NCBI GenBank assembly: GCA_045106875.1
Contig: JBGCFK010000573.1
Span: 1-8,018, forward strand
DNA: 8,018 nucleotides
Direction: 5' to 3'
Source of the DNA: Thermohalobaculum sp045106875
GTDB taxonomy: Bacteria > Pseudomonadota > Alphaproteobacteria > Rhodobacterales > Rhodobacteraceae
Position 1 is the first letter of the stretch, and every line of letters begins with the position of its first letter. The position numbers were made by a program, and so were the translations under genes. Below, piece after piece: positions 1 to 6,822 of this stretch. A model generated the notes under the pieces. The model worked only from the letters and a program-made list of their open reading frames with translations, was not told where the DNA came from and searched no databases.

Positions 1-61
1 GGACACAAGCAACAGCCCCGTCAGCAGCGATCCGGCATAGGCTGGATCCAACGACGCTGCG
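1..61. other. Short flank after the aminotransferase gene; nothing firm
   Basis: These bases lie downstream of the aminotransferase stop. On the minus strand an open frame runs from a TTG at 51-49 to the window edge and would encode 17 residues, the last part hydrophobic (SLLTGLLLVS). This could be the beginning of a membrane protein gene, but there is no Shine-Dalgarno sequence before the TTG and the stretch is too short to judge. I see no terminator hairpin or promoter here. Confidence 0.2.
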
Positions 62-1246
62 CTATGCCGCCGCGACCAGTGTTCGTGCGAACTTTGTTAT
101 CCGGTGCATCGCATCTTCCAAAGCCACGTCACCCACTGTCATGGCGATGCGGATATGTCCTGCCGCCGCGGCGCCAAAGCTTTCACCGGGCATGACGCCG
201 ATTTTTTCCGCGTCCAGCAGCTGTTCGCCGAAAGCATTCCCCGACAGTCCCGTCCCGCGCACATCCAGCATGATGTACATGCCCCCTTCGGGCGGCGAGA
301 CGCGCAGCCCCGGCTGATTCGCCAGCGCAGCAACACAGAGATCCCGCCGACGTTTATACCGCGCAGCAACCTCCGCTTCCTGCTCGGCACACTCGGTCAG
401 CGCGAACGTGGCAGCGTCCATGATAAAGCCCGGCAGACCGTAGGTGGTGGCCCCGGCCAGATCCACCAGCTTGTCAATCGCCTGTCTGGGCGCCACAACC
501 CAGCCGACGCGCGCACCGGTCATCGCGTAGCCCTTCGACATAGAGCCGATCTGGAACGTCCGTTCAGCCAGTCCCGGCAGATCCCGCGCGCTGAAATGCT
601 GGCCGTCATGGACCTGACCATCATAAAGCTCGTCGGAAATAAGCCAAAGATCCTTGCGGATGCACAGCTCTGCCACCGCTGCCAGACGCTCAGGAGTGTA
701 GACAGCACCTGTCGGATTGTTCGGCGTGTTGATCAGGATAGCACGTGTTCGGGGCGTCAGTGCCGCCTCGATAGCGGCGGCATCAGGCTGGAAACCTTCG
801 TCGGCCGAGGTCGGCACCAGCACAGGTTCGCCCGCGACTGCACGCACGGTGACATCAAAACTGGCATAAAAAGGGTCAAGCAGTACGCAGCCATCGCCCG
901 GATCCAACACAGCGTTCATGGCAGCATATATCGCGCCCTGCCCTCCAGATGTGACGATCACATTCTCTGGCTCCGCAGGCACAGAGTTCGTTCGCGACAC
1001 GCGGGCAGCGATGGCACGGCGCAGTGCACCTGATCCTGGAACCGGTGTATACCCCAGATTGCCACCCTCGGCGCTGGCCTGCATTGCAGCAAGCACCTTG
1101 GTGTCAGTCTTTATATCGTGATCTCCAACCGAGAGCATGATGACGGGATCTCCCGCCAACAACATCTTGTGGGCGCGGTAGTGCAGATCCCAACCGTCTG
1201 AGCCACCTGTTACAACGTTCCGGATACGGTGGGACAACTCAGGCAT
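62..1246 (-). CDS. Class I/II PLP-dependent aminotransferase (AruH-like)
   Basis: A 394-residue fold-type I aminotransferase, which moves an amino group from an amino acid to a 2-oxo acid using pyridoxal phosphate; expected to be cytosolic. Visible family residues are NNPTG at 176-180 (Asn177 contacts the cofactor), SDELY at 204-208 (Asp205 for the pyridine nitrogen, Tyr208), the Schiff-base Lys238 in SMSKGYAMTGARVGW, Arg246 for the cofactor phosphate, and Arg366 in GHIRIA for the substrate carboxylate. Length is normal for the family. From memory, the closest named relative is Pseudomonas AruH (arginine-pyruvate transaminase), with similar N-terminal GWDLHYRA and C-terminal AAGHIR segments, but the substrate cannot be read from the sequence. 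I chose ATG 1246 because the family normally begins shortly before SHRIRNVV; an in-frame TTG at 1285 would add 13 residues. The ribosome site is weak (GAGAG, seven bases upstream). It follows the protease gene by 127 bases and may have its own promoter. Confidence 0.9.
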   Translation of the reverse strand: MPELSHRIRNVVTGGSDGWDLHYRAHKMLLAGDPVIMLSVGDHDIKTDTKVLAAMQASAEGGNLGYTPVPGSGALRRAIAARVSRTNSVPAEPENVIVTSGGQGAIYAAMNAVLDPGDGCVLLDPFYASFDVTVRAVAGEPVLVPTSADEGFQPDAAAIEAALTPRTRAILINTPNNPTGAVYTPERLAAVAELCIRKDLWLISDELYDGQVHDGQHFSARDLPGLAERTFQIGSMSKGYAMTGARVGWVVAPRQAIDKLVDLAGATTYGLPGFIMDAATFALTECAEQEAEVAARYKRRRDLCVAALANQPGLRVSPPEGGMYIMLDVRGTGLSGNAFGEQLLDAEKIGVMPGESFGAAAAGHIRIAMTVGDVALEDAMHRITKFARTLVAAA

Positions 1247-1298
1247 GGTTTGGCTCTCAAGATGATCGACAGGTTCAGGTCTCAAGAACTAGACCCAT

Positions 1299-1314
1299 CA
1301 CAGTTGATACTGTG
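1299..1314. promoter_or_regulatory. Perfect inverted repeat upstream of the aminotransferase gene
   Basis: CACAGT and ACTGTG form a perfect six-base inverted repeat around TGAT, about 53 bases before the aminotransferase ATG. The position suits an operator for a dimeric regulator acting on that gene, but it could equally be a small hairpin after the protease gene. I could not recognise a convincing -35/-10 pair nearby, and I cannot name a regulator. Confidence 0.3.
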
Positions 1315-1334
1315 TTGAAGCTGCGGCCGCGAGA

Positions 1335-1365
1335 CTGGCGGTGCCGCACCAAGATCAACCGCCAG
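1335..1365 (-). terminator. Possible stem-loop terminator after the Do protease gene
   Basis: CTGGCGGT at 1335-1342 and ACCGCCAG at 1358-1365 are perfect eight-base complements separated by 15 bases. The structure begins nine bases after the protease stop, where a terminator would be expected. There is no T run after the stem on the minus strand, so it would be an atypical intrinsic terminator or an mRNA 3'-end stabilising hairpin. A shorter hairpin (GGTG/CACC) can form inside the loop region. Confidence 0.35.
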
Positions 1366-1373
1366 CCGTCAGA

Positions 1374-2858
1374 CTAGCCGCCAATGGCCAGCGGTACGAA
1401 CCGCAGATCACCCTTGTTCTGGATCAGGAAAAGCACGGACTTTCGCTCCAGCTCGCTGGCCTCGGACACACGGGCAGCGACTTCAGCTGGTGTGGATACG
1501 GGTTCTTGCCCAACCTCGACGATCACATCACCGATCTGCACACCCTTTTCGGCTGCCTGACTTTCAGGATCGACCTCACCGATCAGCACGCCAGAGACGT
1601 CGTCGGCAATGCCGAACTCCTCTCGCGCAGCGTCCGACAGCGGACGCAGAACCATCCCGACAGCGTCAAGTTTTGTGCCTTCGACCTCAGGCTCGGCGCC
1701 CTCGTCCCCGCCGGAGGTCGCGGCGGCCGCAAGCTGATCTTCCTCCAGCAAACCGATCGTGACCTTCAGCGTCTGCGTCTTTCCCTTGCGGAAGACCACG
1801 ACACGCACGGCGCTCTCGACCTGAGTATCGGCGACCAGACGCGGCAGATCGCGCATTTCGTCGACATCCTTGCCGTCAAACTTGAGGATAACATCGCCGG
1901 CTTCAACGCCAGCCGCCTCAGCCGGACCGCCAGGGGTCACTTCAGCGACCAGAGCGCCTTTGGCTTCCTCCAGATTCAGCGCCTCGGCCATTTCGTCGTT
2001 CACCGACTGGATCCGAACGCCCAGCCAACCGCGACGCGTAACGCCAAATTCCTGAAGCTGACTGACAATCTTCTGCGCGAGGTTCGATGGCACGGAAAAA
2101 CCGATCCCGATTGAACCACCTGTGGGCGAGATAATGGCCGTGTTCACGCCGATCACTTCGCCATCCATATTAAACAGCGGTCCGCCCGAGTTGCCCCGGT
2201 TGATCGCAGCGTCGGTCTGGATGAAGTCGTCATAGCGCCCGGCGTTGATATCGCGGTTGCGTGCCGAGATGATCCCTGCCGAGACCGAGCCCGCAAAACC
2301 AAACGGGTTACCAATGGCCAGAACCCAATCGCCCACACGCGCGGCCGTGGAGTCGCCAAACTGCACAAATGGTAAAGGCGCGTCATGCTCGATCTTCAGG
2401 ACAGCGATATCCGTCTGCGGATCCGTGCCGATCACAACAGCTTTCAGCGACAGGCCATTCGGGAAATTCACCGTGATCTCGTCGGCATCCTCGATAACGT
2501 GGTTGTTGGTCACGACCATGCCGTCTGCGGAAATCACGAAGCCTGATCCCAGCGACTGAACCTGACGGGGACCATCCGGCCGTCCGCGAGGGTAGAGATC
2601 CTTGAAAAGATCCTCCAGTGGCGAGCCGTCAGGGCCTGTCTCGTTGCCTTCGATGTTCTGAGCAGTCGAGATGTTCACCACGGAGGGGCTGAGTTGCTCG
2701 GCCAGATCCGCGAAGCTCTCGGGTGCGCCACGTGCTTCGGAGGTTTTTGTGACCGCACCTGTAAGGGCAACTGCCAGAACGATAACAGACAACAGCCTGC
2801 CAGCGACGAGAAACAGGCCCCAAGGACCTATACGAGATTGCTTGCCAGAGATCGTCAA
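1374..2858 (-). CDS. Do/DegP-family periplasmic serine endoprotease
   Basis: A 494-residue HtrA/Do protease that degrades, and in this family often chaperones, misfolded proteins in the periplasm. From TTG 2858 the order is: signal peptide or N-terminal anchor (hydrophobic about 14-37, possible cleavage near 42-45), trypsin-like domain, PDZ1 (about 278-367), an acidic Ala/Glu-rich linker, and PDZ2 (about 397-492). The triad is complete: His120 in TNNHVIED, Asp150 in TDIAVLKI, Ser224 in GNSGGPLFN. Two PDZ domains fit the DegP/DegQ/MucD type rather than DegS, which has one; the exact paralogue cannot be settled. The start is uncertain. TTG 2858 follows a strong GGAGGA with nine spacing bases and gives a basic N-terminus. 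An in-frame GTG at 2882, after AAGGA, adds eight residues (VDDGGDRT), including three Asp that would be unusual in a signal peptide. The gene lies 104 bases after DUF2065 and is probably the last of the hflKC cluster. No strong promoter is visible in the gap. Confidence 0.93.
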   Translation of the reverse strand: MTISGKQSRIGPWGLFLVAGRLLSVIVLAVALTGAVTKTSEARGAPESFADLAEQLSPSVVNISTAQNIEGNETGPDGSPLEDLFKDLYPRGRPDGPRQVQSLGSGFVISADGMVVTNNHVIEDADEITVNFPNGLSLKAVVIGTDPQTDIAVLKIEHDAPLPFVQFGDSTAARVGDWVLAIGNPFGFAGSVSAGIISARNRDINAGRYDDFIQTDAAINRGNSGGPLFNMDGEVIGVNTAIISPTGGSIGIGFSVPSNLAQKIVSQLQEFGVTRRGWLGVRIQSVNDEMAEALNLEEAKGALVAEVTPGGPAEAAGVEAGDVILKFDGKDVDEMRDLPRLVADTQVESAVRVVVFRKGKTQTLKVTIGLLEEDQLAAAATSGGDEGAEPEVEGTKLDAVGMVLRPLSDAAREEFGIADDVSGVLIGEVDPESQAAEKGVQIGDVIVEVGQEPVSTPAEVAARVSEASELERKSVLFLIQNKGDLRFVPLAIGG

Positions 2859-2962
2859 CGTTCTGTCTCCTCCATCATCCACCCTGTTCCTTGAAACGGG
2901 CGGGTGCACTGCTCCGTCGGCAGAGCCGTCTTTTGTTACTCTGACAGGAAATACTGGACCTG

Positions 2963-3160
2963 TCAGCCCGCACCGCTCCCACCCCTGACCACGACGTAGA
3001 GAGCGACACCGGCCACCACCAGAACCGCACCCAGCTTGCGGATGCTGTCGGGCGCAATCTTCTCCATTTCCGCCATCAAATCCGGCACGGATTTGGCGAG
3101 AATGGCCAGCGCCAGCCCTTCGATCACAAGAACGAGGGCAAGCGCTGCGAGCAAATCCAC
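2963..3160 (-). CDS. DUF2065 family small inner-membrane protein
   Basis: A 65-residue protein with two predicted membrane helices, about 3-22 and 41-58, joined by a short charged segment containing KSVPDLMAEMEKIAPDSIRK. Size, the two-helix layout and the position directly after hflC match the DUF2065 family, which commonly accompanies hflKC in proteobacteria. Its function is not established; the neighbourhood suggests a link with the HflKC-FtsH membrane complex, which is inference. The start is a GTG at 3160-3158, 15 bases after the hflC stop. There is no clear Shine-Dalgarno sequence, so translation is probably coupled to hflC. It ends in a short Gly/Ser/Ala tail (RGGSGAG). Confidence 0.8.
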   Translation of the reverse strand: MDLLAALALVLVIEGLALAILAKSVPDLMAEMEKIAPDSIRKLGAVLVVAGVALYVVVRGGSGAG

Positions 3161-3175
3161 CGGACAAGACCGTTT

Positions 3176-4048
3176 TTACTGATCGGCCGGTCTCGTGTCC
3201 GTCTTCAGATAGTCAAAGAACTCGGAATCCGGCGAGATCACCAGGGTAGAGTTGTCGGACCGAAGCGCACTCTCATACGCGCTGAGCGAGCGGTAGAACG
3301 CGAAGAACTCCTCATCCCGGCCAAAGGCGTCCGCAAAGATGTTATTCCGTTCGGCATCGGCCTGACCACGAATGATGTCCGCCTGACGTTGAGCATCAGA
3401 GACCAGCTCGACCGCCTGACGATCCGCGGTGGCCCGCACTTCCTGTGCCCGTTCCGCACCACGCGCCCGCTCGTCCCGTGCTTCGCGCTCACGTTCGGCG
3501 TTCATTCGATTGAAGGTCGCCTCGAGGTTCTGTTCGGGCAGATCAGCACGCCTGATCCGGACATCGATCATTTCGATACCCAGAGACAGCGCCTGTGCGC
3601 GGGCCGAGTCGGTGATCCGCCGCATCAGTACTGTCCGTTCGGGCGACAGGACATCTGCCGATGGGACAGAACCGAGGACCTCTCTCAGCGACGAGTTCAG
3701 AATACTCTGCAGCCTCCGCTGAGCCGCAGATTCGGTCTGAGCCGCCTGCCTGAAAAGCCGGACATCCGCAATCCGCCAGCGGGCGAACGCATCAACAACA
3801 AGACGCCGTTCATCAAGAGGCGTGACCTCAAGCTGGGATGTCTCAAGCGGCAGGATACGACCTTCATAGAGCGCCACCTCCTGAATGAGCGGGATTTTGA
3901 AGTAGAGACCCGGTTCGGAGATCTGCTGTTTGACCTCACCAAATTGCAGCACAAGCGCCTGCTTGCGTTCGTCTACGATGAAAAGCGATGACATGATGCC
4001 GACGACCACGACACCGAGGATACCGAGAAGGATTGGTAAGCGGCGCAT
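3176..4048 (-). CDS. hflC: HflC, SPFH/band-7 regulator of the FtsH protease
   Basis: A 290-residue subunit of the HflK-HflC complex, which in Escherichia coli encloses FtsH in the inner membrane and limits its access to membrane substrates. One N-terminal helix (about 5-24) is followed by VDERKQALVLQFGEV, the typical HflC entry to the band-7/SPFH domain, with QISEPGLYFKIP at 41-52. An Arg/Glu/Ala-rich coiled-coil stretch runs from about 176 to 235, and the C-terminus contains the FADAFGRDEEFFAFYRSLSAYE segment split over 238-259, characteristic of HflC. Length is normal for the family. The ATG overlaps the hflK stop by one base (TGATG), and a GGAGG within the last hflK codons serves as its ribosome site, so the two are translationally coupled. 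Confidence 0.95.
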   Translation of the reverse strand: MRRLPILLGILGVVVVGIMSSLFIVDERKQALVLQFGEVKQQISEPGLYFKIPLIQEVALYEGRILPLETSQLEVTPLDERRLVVDAFARWRIADVRLFRQAAQTESAAQRRLQSILNSSLREVLGSVPSADVLSPERTVLMRRITDSARAQALSLGIEMIDVRIRRADLPEQNLEATFNRMNAEREREARDERARGAERAQEVRATADRQAVELVSDAQRQADIIRGQADAERNNIFADAFGRDEEFFAFYRSLSAYESALRSDNSTLVISPDSEFFDYLKTDTRPADQ

Positions 4049-5196
4049 CAGTTAGTCCTCCGCTGCAGTTGGTCGAGGGGCAGATAAGGCACGACGCCCT
4101 GACCTCCGGCGCCGCCGGTTGCACCCTCATCGATAATGATCTTGTTAACGCTGCCCATGACCCGCTCGAGCGTCTCGAGATACAGACGTTTTCGCGTGAC
4201 CTCCGGTGCCAGCACATACTCGTCATAGACCGAGATGAAGCGCGCAGCCTCACCCTTGGCTTCGTTGACGACCTGGGCGCGATAGGCTTCGGCTTCCTGC
4301 AAAAGCTGCGCTGTCTTACCGCGTGCCTCAGCCAGTTTCTGGTTGGAATAGGCCTCGGCCCGACTTTCCTCGGTGTCACGGTCCTGTTCAGCCGCCTGCA
4401 CGTCGCGGAACGAGTCGATCACCTGTCCGGGCGGATCCGCACCGTCGAAGTTCAGGCGCACGATGTTCACGCCAGATTCGTAGCTGTCGAGCGTCGCCTG
4501 GATCAACTCCTGCACTTCTTGGCTGATCGCACCACGATCGCGCGACAGGATCGGTTTCAACTCGGAGCGCGCGATAACCTCACGCATGGCCGACTCGGAA
4601 ACCGCCTTGATGGTCGCATCAGGTGCCGCGAGGTTGAAGAGAAAGTCTTCGGGCTCGGCAATATTCCAGACGACCTGAAAGTCGATGTCGACGATGTTCT
4701 CGTCGCCAGTCAGCATCAGACCCTCGTCCGACCCGGTGCCTGCGCCGATATCCACAATGTTCTCTTGGGTCACCCGAAGTTTTTCGTGCGTGACAAAAGG
4801 CCATGGCGCGAAGTTGAGACCTTCTGTACCGATCTCCGAGAACTCACCGAAGAACAATTCAACTGATTCCTCCGTCGTGTCGACCCGGTAGAAGCTTTGC
4901 CATCCCCAGAAAAGGACCAAAAGCACGGGTATCAGGATCGGCAGGGCCTTCTCGAACCCACCTCCGCCGCCGCCGCCACCGCCACCGGTTCCCCGGCCCG
5001 TGCCGCCGCCTTTGCCGCCCAACACAACGCGTAGCTGGTCCCGACCCTTGCGAATCAGATCGTCCAGATCAGGGCCTTGGTTGTTGCCGCCGCCGCCGCC
5101 ACCGCCGCCGCCGCCCCAAGGACCTTTGCCGCCGCCACGGTTTCCACCGCCGCCGCCCCAGGGACCCCCGCCATTGTTGTTGCTGCTGTAAGGCAT
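4048..5196 (-). CDS. hflK: HflK, SPFH/band-7 regulator of the FtsH protease
   Basis: A 382-residue partner of HflC. Layout: an extremely glycine-rich N-terminal tail (1-80) broken only by short segments such as NNQGPDLDDLIRKGRDQLRVV (split over 38-58), one membrane helix (about 84-102, ending WGWQSFYRVD), the SPFH domain (about 103-265), a charged Glu/Ala/Arg coiled coil (about 266-325) containing SNQKLAEARGKTAQLLQEAE, and a C-terminal tail with LERVMGSVNKIIID at 343-356. The last motif is typical of HflK and separates it from HflC. ATG 5196 follows GGAGA with ten spacing bases. It is the first gene of the hflK-hflC-DUF2065-protease cluster, with a possible promoter at 5230-5258. The oligoglycine tracts are long but lie in the cytoplasmic tail, a region that is Gly-rich in many HflK proteins. 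Confidence 0.95.
   Translation of the reverse strand: MPYSSNNNGGGPWGGGGGNRGGGKGPWGGGGGGGGGGNNQGPDLDDLIRKGRDQLRVVLGGKGGGTGRGTGGGGGGGGGGFEKALPILIPVLLVLFWGWQSFYRVDTTEESVELFFGEFSEIGTEGLNFAPWPFVTHEKLRVTQENIVDIGAGTGSDEGLMLTGDENIVDIDFQVVWNIAEPEDFLFNLAAPDATIKAVSESAMREVIARSELKPILSRDRGAISQEVQELIQATLDSYESGVNIVRLNFDGADPPGQVIDSFRDVQAAEQDRDTEESRAEAYSNQKLAEARGKTAQLLQEAEAYRAQVVNEAKGEAARFISVYDEYVLAPEVTRKRLYLETLERVMGSVNKIIIDEGATGGAGGQGVVPYLPLDQLQRRTN
4957..4986 (-). repeat. GGN (mostly GGC) codon tract encoding ten glycines in HflK
   Basis: Ten consecutive glycine codons encode HflK residues 71-80, just before the membrane helix. The DNA is an imperfect trinucleotide repeat of CCG/CCA/CCT as read on the plus strand. 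Together with the second tract nearer the start of the gene it may be prone to in-frame gain or loss of codons. Confidence 0.7.
5086..5115 (-). repeat. GGC codon tract encoding ten glycines near the HflK N-terminus
   Basis: Ten glycine codons in a row, nine of them GGC, encode HflK residues 28-37; on the plus strand this is a CCG-type microsatellite broken once by CCA. Length changes would keep the reading frame, so this tract can vary between strains without inactivating hflK. Confidence 0.75.
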
Positions 5197-5229
5197 CGTG
5201 CTCTCGTCTCTCCGGTCAACTTGTCCGTG

Positions 5230-5258
5230 CGTATAGCGCCCGCGGGACCATTTGTCGG
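5230..5258 (-). promoter_or_regulatory. Possible sigma-70-type promoter for the hflKC cluster
   Basis: On the minus strand CCGACA (5258-5253) and TATACG (5235-5230) are separated by exactly 17 bases; each matches four of six consensus positions. Transcription would start near 5223 and leave a leader of about 27 bases before the hflK ATG. The -35 and -10 boxes are weak, as is common in alphaproteobacteria, so this is a candidate only. Confidence 0.35.
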
Positions 5259-5312
5259 CCCCAAAGTTCGGGCTTAAGCGCGCATACCGCAGGTGGTCGG
5301 TATTGGCCAGAT

Positions 5313-5325
5313 TTCAAGCCTTGAA
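5313..5325. repeat. Palindrome TTCAAG-C-CTTGAA between gor and hflK
   Basis: Two six-base arms form a perfect inverted repeat around one central base, lying between the gor hairpin and the candidate hflK promoter. The one-base centre cannot form a hairpin loop without opening arm pairs, so a protein-binding site is more plausible than an RNA structure. It lies roughly 55 bases upstream of the candidate -35 box, and I cannot assign a regulator. Confidence 0.3.
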
Positions 5326-5328
5326 GAC

Positions 5329-5357
5329 GGAGCCGCGACAAAATCGGTCGCAGCCCC
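5329..5357 (-). terminator. Strong hairpin, likely gor terminator
   Basis: On the minus strand GGGGCTGCGAC pairs with GTCGCGGCTCC in an 11-pair stem (nine Watson-Crick and two G-U pairs) around the seven-base loop CGATTTT. It begins 20 bases after the gor stop and lies before hflK, which is where one would expect gor transcription to end. The sequence after the stem (GTCTTCAAGG) is only mildly T-rich, so termination efficiency is uncertain. Confidence 0.55.
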
Positions 5358-5377
5358 TCTGACTTGCGCCCGTTCAC

Positions 5378-6730
5378 TCAACGCACAGGTGTCTTCATTG
5401 TCACCAGCTCTTCCGAAGCCGTCGGGTGTACCGCAACGGTCGCATCGAAATCTGCTTTGGTAGCACCCATCTTCACGGCGACCCCTGCCATCTGGATCAT
5501 CTCGCCTGCCCCATGGCCGACAATGTGGACACCCAGCACCTTCTGAGAGCCCTTCTCGACGATCATCTTCATCAGCATCTTTTCGTCGCGGCCCGAGAGT
5601 GTCGCCACCATGGGCCGGAAGGCGGCCGAGTAGACCTCGATTTCGTGATCGACCGCTGCAAGTTCCTCCGACATCCCCACCGTGCCAATCTCTGGCTGGG
5701 TAAAGATCGCCGTCGGTACCAGTGAATGATCAGGCTTGGTCGGATTGGCGTTGAATAGGGTTTCGGCAAACGCTGCACCCTCGCGGATCGCAACCGGGGT
5801 CAGTTCCATGCGCGATGTTACATCACCGACTGCGAAGATAGAGGGCACGGAGGATTGCGAATAGTCGTCGACTTCCACTGCGCCGTTGGCGCGTAACTTC
5901 ACCCCGACCTCATCCAGTCCCAGACCATCCGTCGCCGGGACGCGGCCCGTCGCCATCATGACCGCATCGGCAGGCAGGCGCTCGCCACTTTCGAGTTCCA
6001 CCTCGAGCCCATCGGAGGTTTTGTGCACGGCCACGGGCTGCGTATTGAAGCGCAGGTTGACGCCCTTCTTGCGCATCTCCTCGGCCACATGCTCACGAAC
6101 CTCGCGGTCAAATCCCCGCAGAAACAGGTCCGAGCGGTAGGAGAGTGTCACATCCGACCCCAGCCCGCTGAGGATCCCGGCAAACTCTGCCGCAATGTAG
6201 CCACCGCCGATTACAACAACCCGCTTGGGATGCGCATCGAGATGAAAGATCTCGTTCGAGGTGATCGTGTGCTCGGCGCCGGGGATATCCAGCTTGCGAG
6301 GGGTGCCACCGACAGCGATCAGAATATGCTTGGCGGTCTTCTCGGTTCCATCGGCAAGGCGAACTGTATGTGGATCGGCGATGGTCGCGCGCTGGTCAAA
6401 ACTCTCGACATCGTTCGAGCCGAGGATGTTGCGGTAGATGCCCTCGAGCCGTCCGATCTCGGCATCTTTGTTGGCGATCAACCTCGTCCAGTCGAAGCTG
6501 CTCTCGCCAACGTCCCAGCCAAACCCTGCCGCATCCTCGAAATGCTCGTGGTAGCCCGAGGCATAGACCATCAGCTTCTTGGGCACACAGCCACGGATGA
6601 CGCAGGTCCCGCCATAGCGGTACTCCTCAGCCAGCGCGACCTTGGCGCCGTACTGCGCGGACATGCGGGCCGCGCGGACCCCGCCCGAGCCGCCGCCGAT
6701 GACAAAGAGATCAAAATCGAAGTCGCTCAT
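5378..6730 (-). CDS. gor: Glutathione-disulfide reductase
   Basis: A 450-residue FAD-dependent enzyme that reduces glutathione disulfide to glutathione with NADPH in the cytosol. Visible features: the FAD motif GGGSGG (12-17), the redox-active pair Cys43 and Cys48 in GGTCVIRGCVPKKLM, the nucleotide-binding motif GGGYIAAEFAG (175-185), Arg199 and Arg205 in YRSDLFLRGFD, which fit NADPH rather than NADH, the second FAD motif IFAVGDVT (298-305), and HPTASEE at 435-441 with the catalytic His435-Glu440 pair of the partner subunit. The Arg pair and the CX4C context argue against dihydrolipoamide dehydrogenase or mercuric reductase. I chose ATG 6730 because AAGGAG lies eight bases upstream and the protein then begins close to the FAD fold; an ATG at 6769 would add 13 polar residues with no good ribosome site. 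A possible promoter lies at 6789-6816. Confidence 0.95.
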   Translation of the reverse strand: MSDFDFDLFVIGGGSGGVRAARMSAQYGAKVALAEEYRYGGTCVIRGCVPKKLMVYASGYHEHFEDAAGFGWDVGESSFDWTRLIANKDAEIGRLEGIYRNILGSNDVESFDQRATIADPHTVRLADGTEKTAKHILIAVGGTPRKLDIPGAEHTITSNEIFHLDAHPKRVVVIGGGYIAAEFAGILSGLGSDVTLSYRSDLFLRGFDREVREHVAEEMRKKGVNLRFNTQPVAVHKTSDGLEVELESGERLPADAVMMATGRVPATDGLGLDEVGVKLRANGAVEVDDYSQSSVPSIFAVGDVTSRMELTPVAIREGAAFAETLFNANPTKPDHSLVPTAIFTQPEIGTVGMSEELAAVDHEIEVYSAAFRPMVATLSGRDEKMLMKMIVEKGSQKVLGVHIVGHGAGEMIQMAGVAVKMGATKADFDATVAVHPTASEELVTMKTPVR

Positions 6731-6788
6731 TTGGGGTTCTCCTTGGTCAGTCGTCTTTGGGTGGTTCATCTTGATATTTGGGGGGCCG

Positions 6789-6822
6789 CAGATAATGGCT
6801 TGCTACTTTGCGTCAACGTCAA
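6789..6822 (-). promoter_or_regulatory. Possible gor promoter with tandem TTGACG boxes
   Basis: On the minus strand TTGACG occurs twice in a row (6822-6817 and 6816-6811). The second copy is followed after 16 bases by TATCTG (6794-6789), giving a good -35 and a poor -10. This lies about 60 bases before the gor ATG in the only sizeable gap between the upstream small gene and gor. Confidence 0.35.

Noticed and set aside
104..1033. Plus-strand open frame of 309 codons
   Set aside because: It is fully antisense to the aminotransferase; the protein is rich in His, Arg and Gln with no recognisable domain, as expected from the complement of high-GC coding sequence.
1247..1285. Upstream TTG start for the aminotransferase
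   Set aside because: A rare start codon with a weak ribosome site; the family normally begins near SHRIRNVV, which fits ATG 1246.
1341..2114. Plus-strand open frame of 257 codons
   Set aside because: Antisense to the Do protease PDZ region, with no family motif and no ribosome site that stands out; a coding shadow.
2883..3167. N-terminal extension of the Do protease back to 3167
   Set aside because: The extra residues are Arg/Gly/Cys-rich and out of character, overlap the DUF2065 gene in another frame, and precede what is clearly a signal peptide.
3389..3991. Plus-strand open frame of 200 codons
   Set aside because: Antisense to hflC with an arginine-rich, motif-free product.
4033..4866. 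Plus-strand open frame of 277 codons
   Set aside because: Antisense to hflK; long antisense frames are common opposite high-GC genes, and no domain is visible.
5000..5191. Proline-rich plus-strand frame
   Set aside because: The polyproline is simply the complement of the HflK glycine codon repeats.
6731..6769. Upstream ATG for gor at 6769
   Set aside because: No good ribosome site, and it would add 13 polar residues before the FAD fold, whereas ATG 6730 has AAGGAG at ideal spacing.
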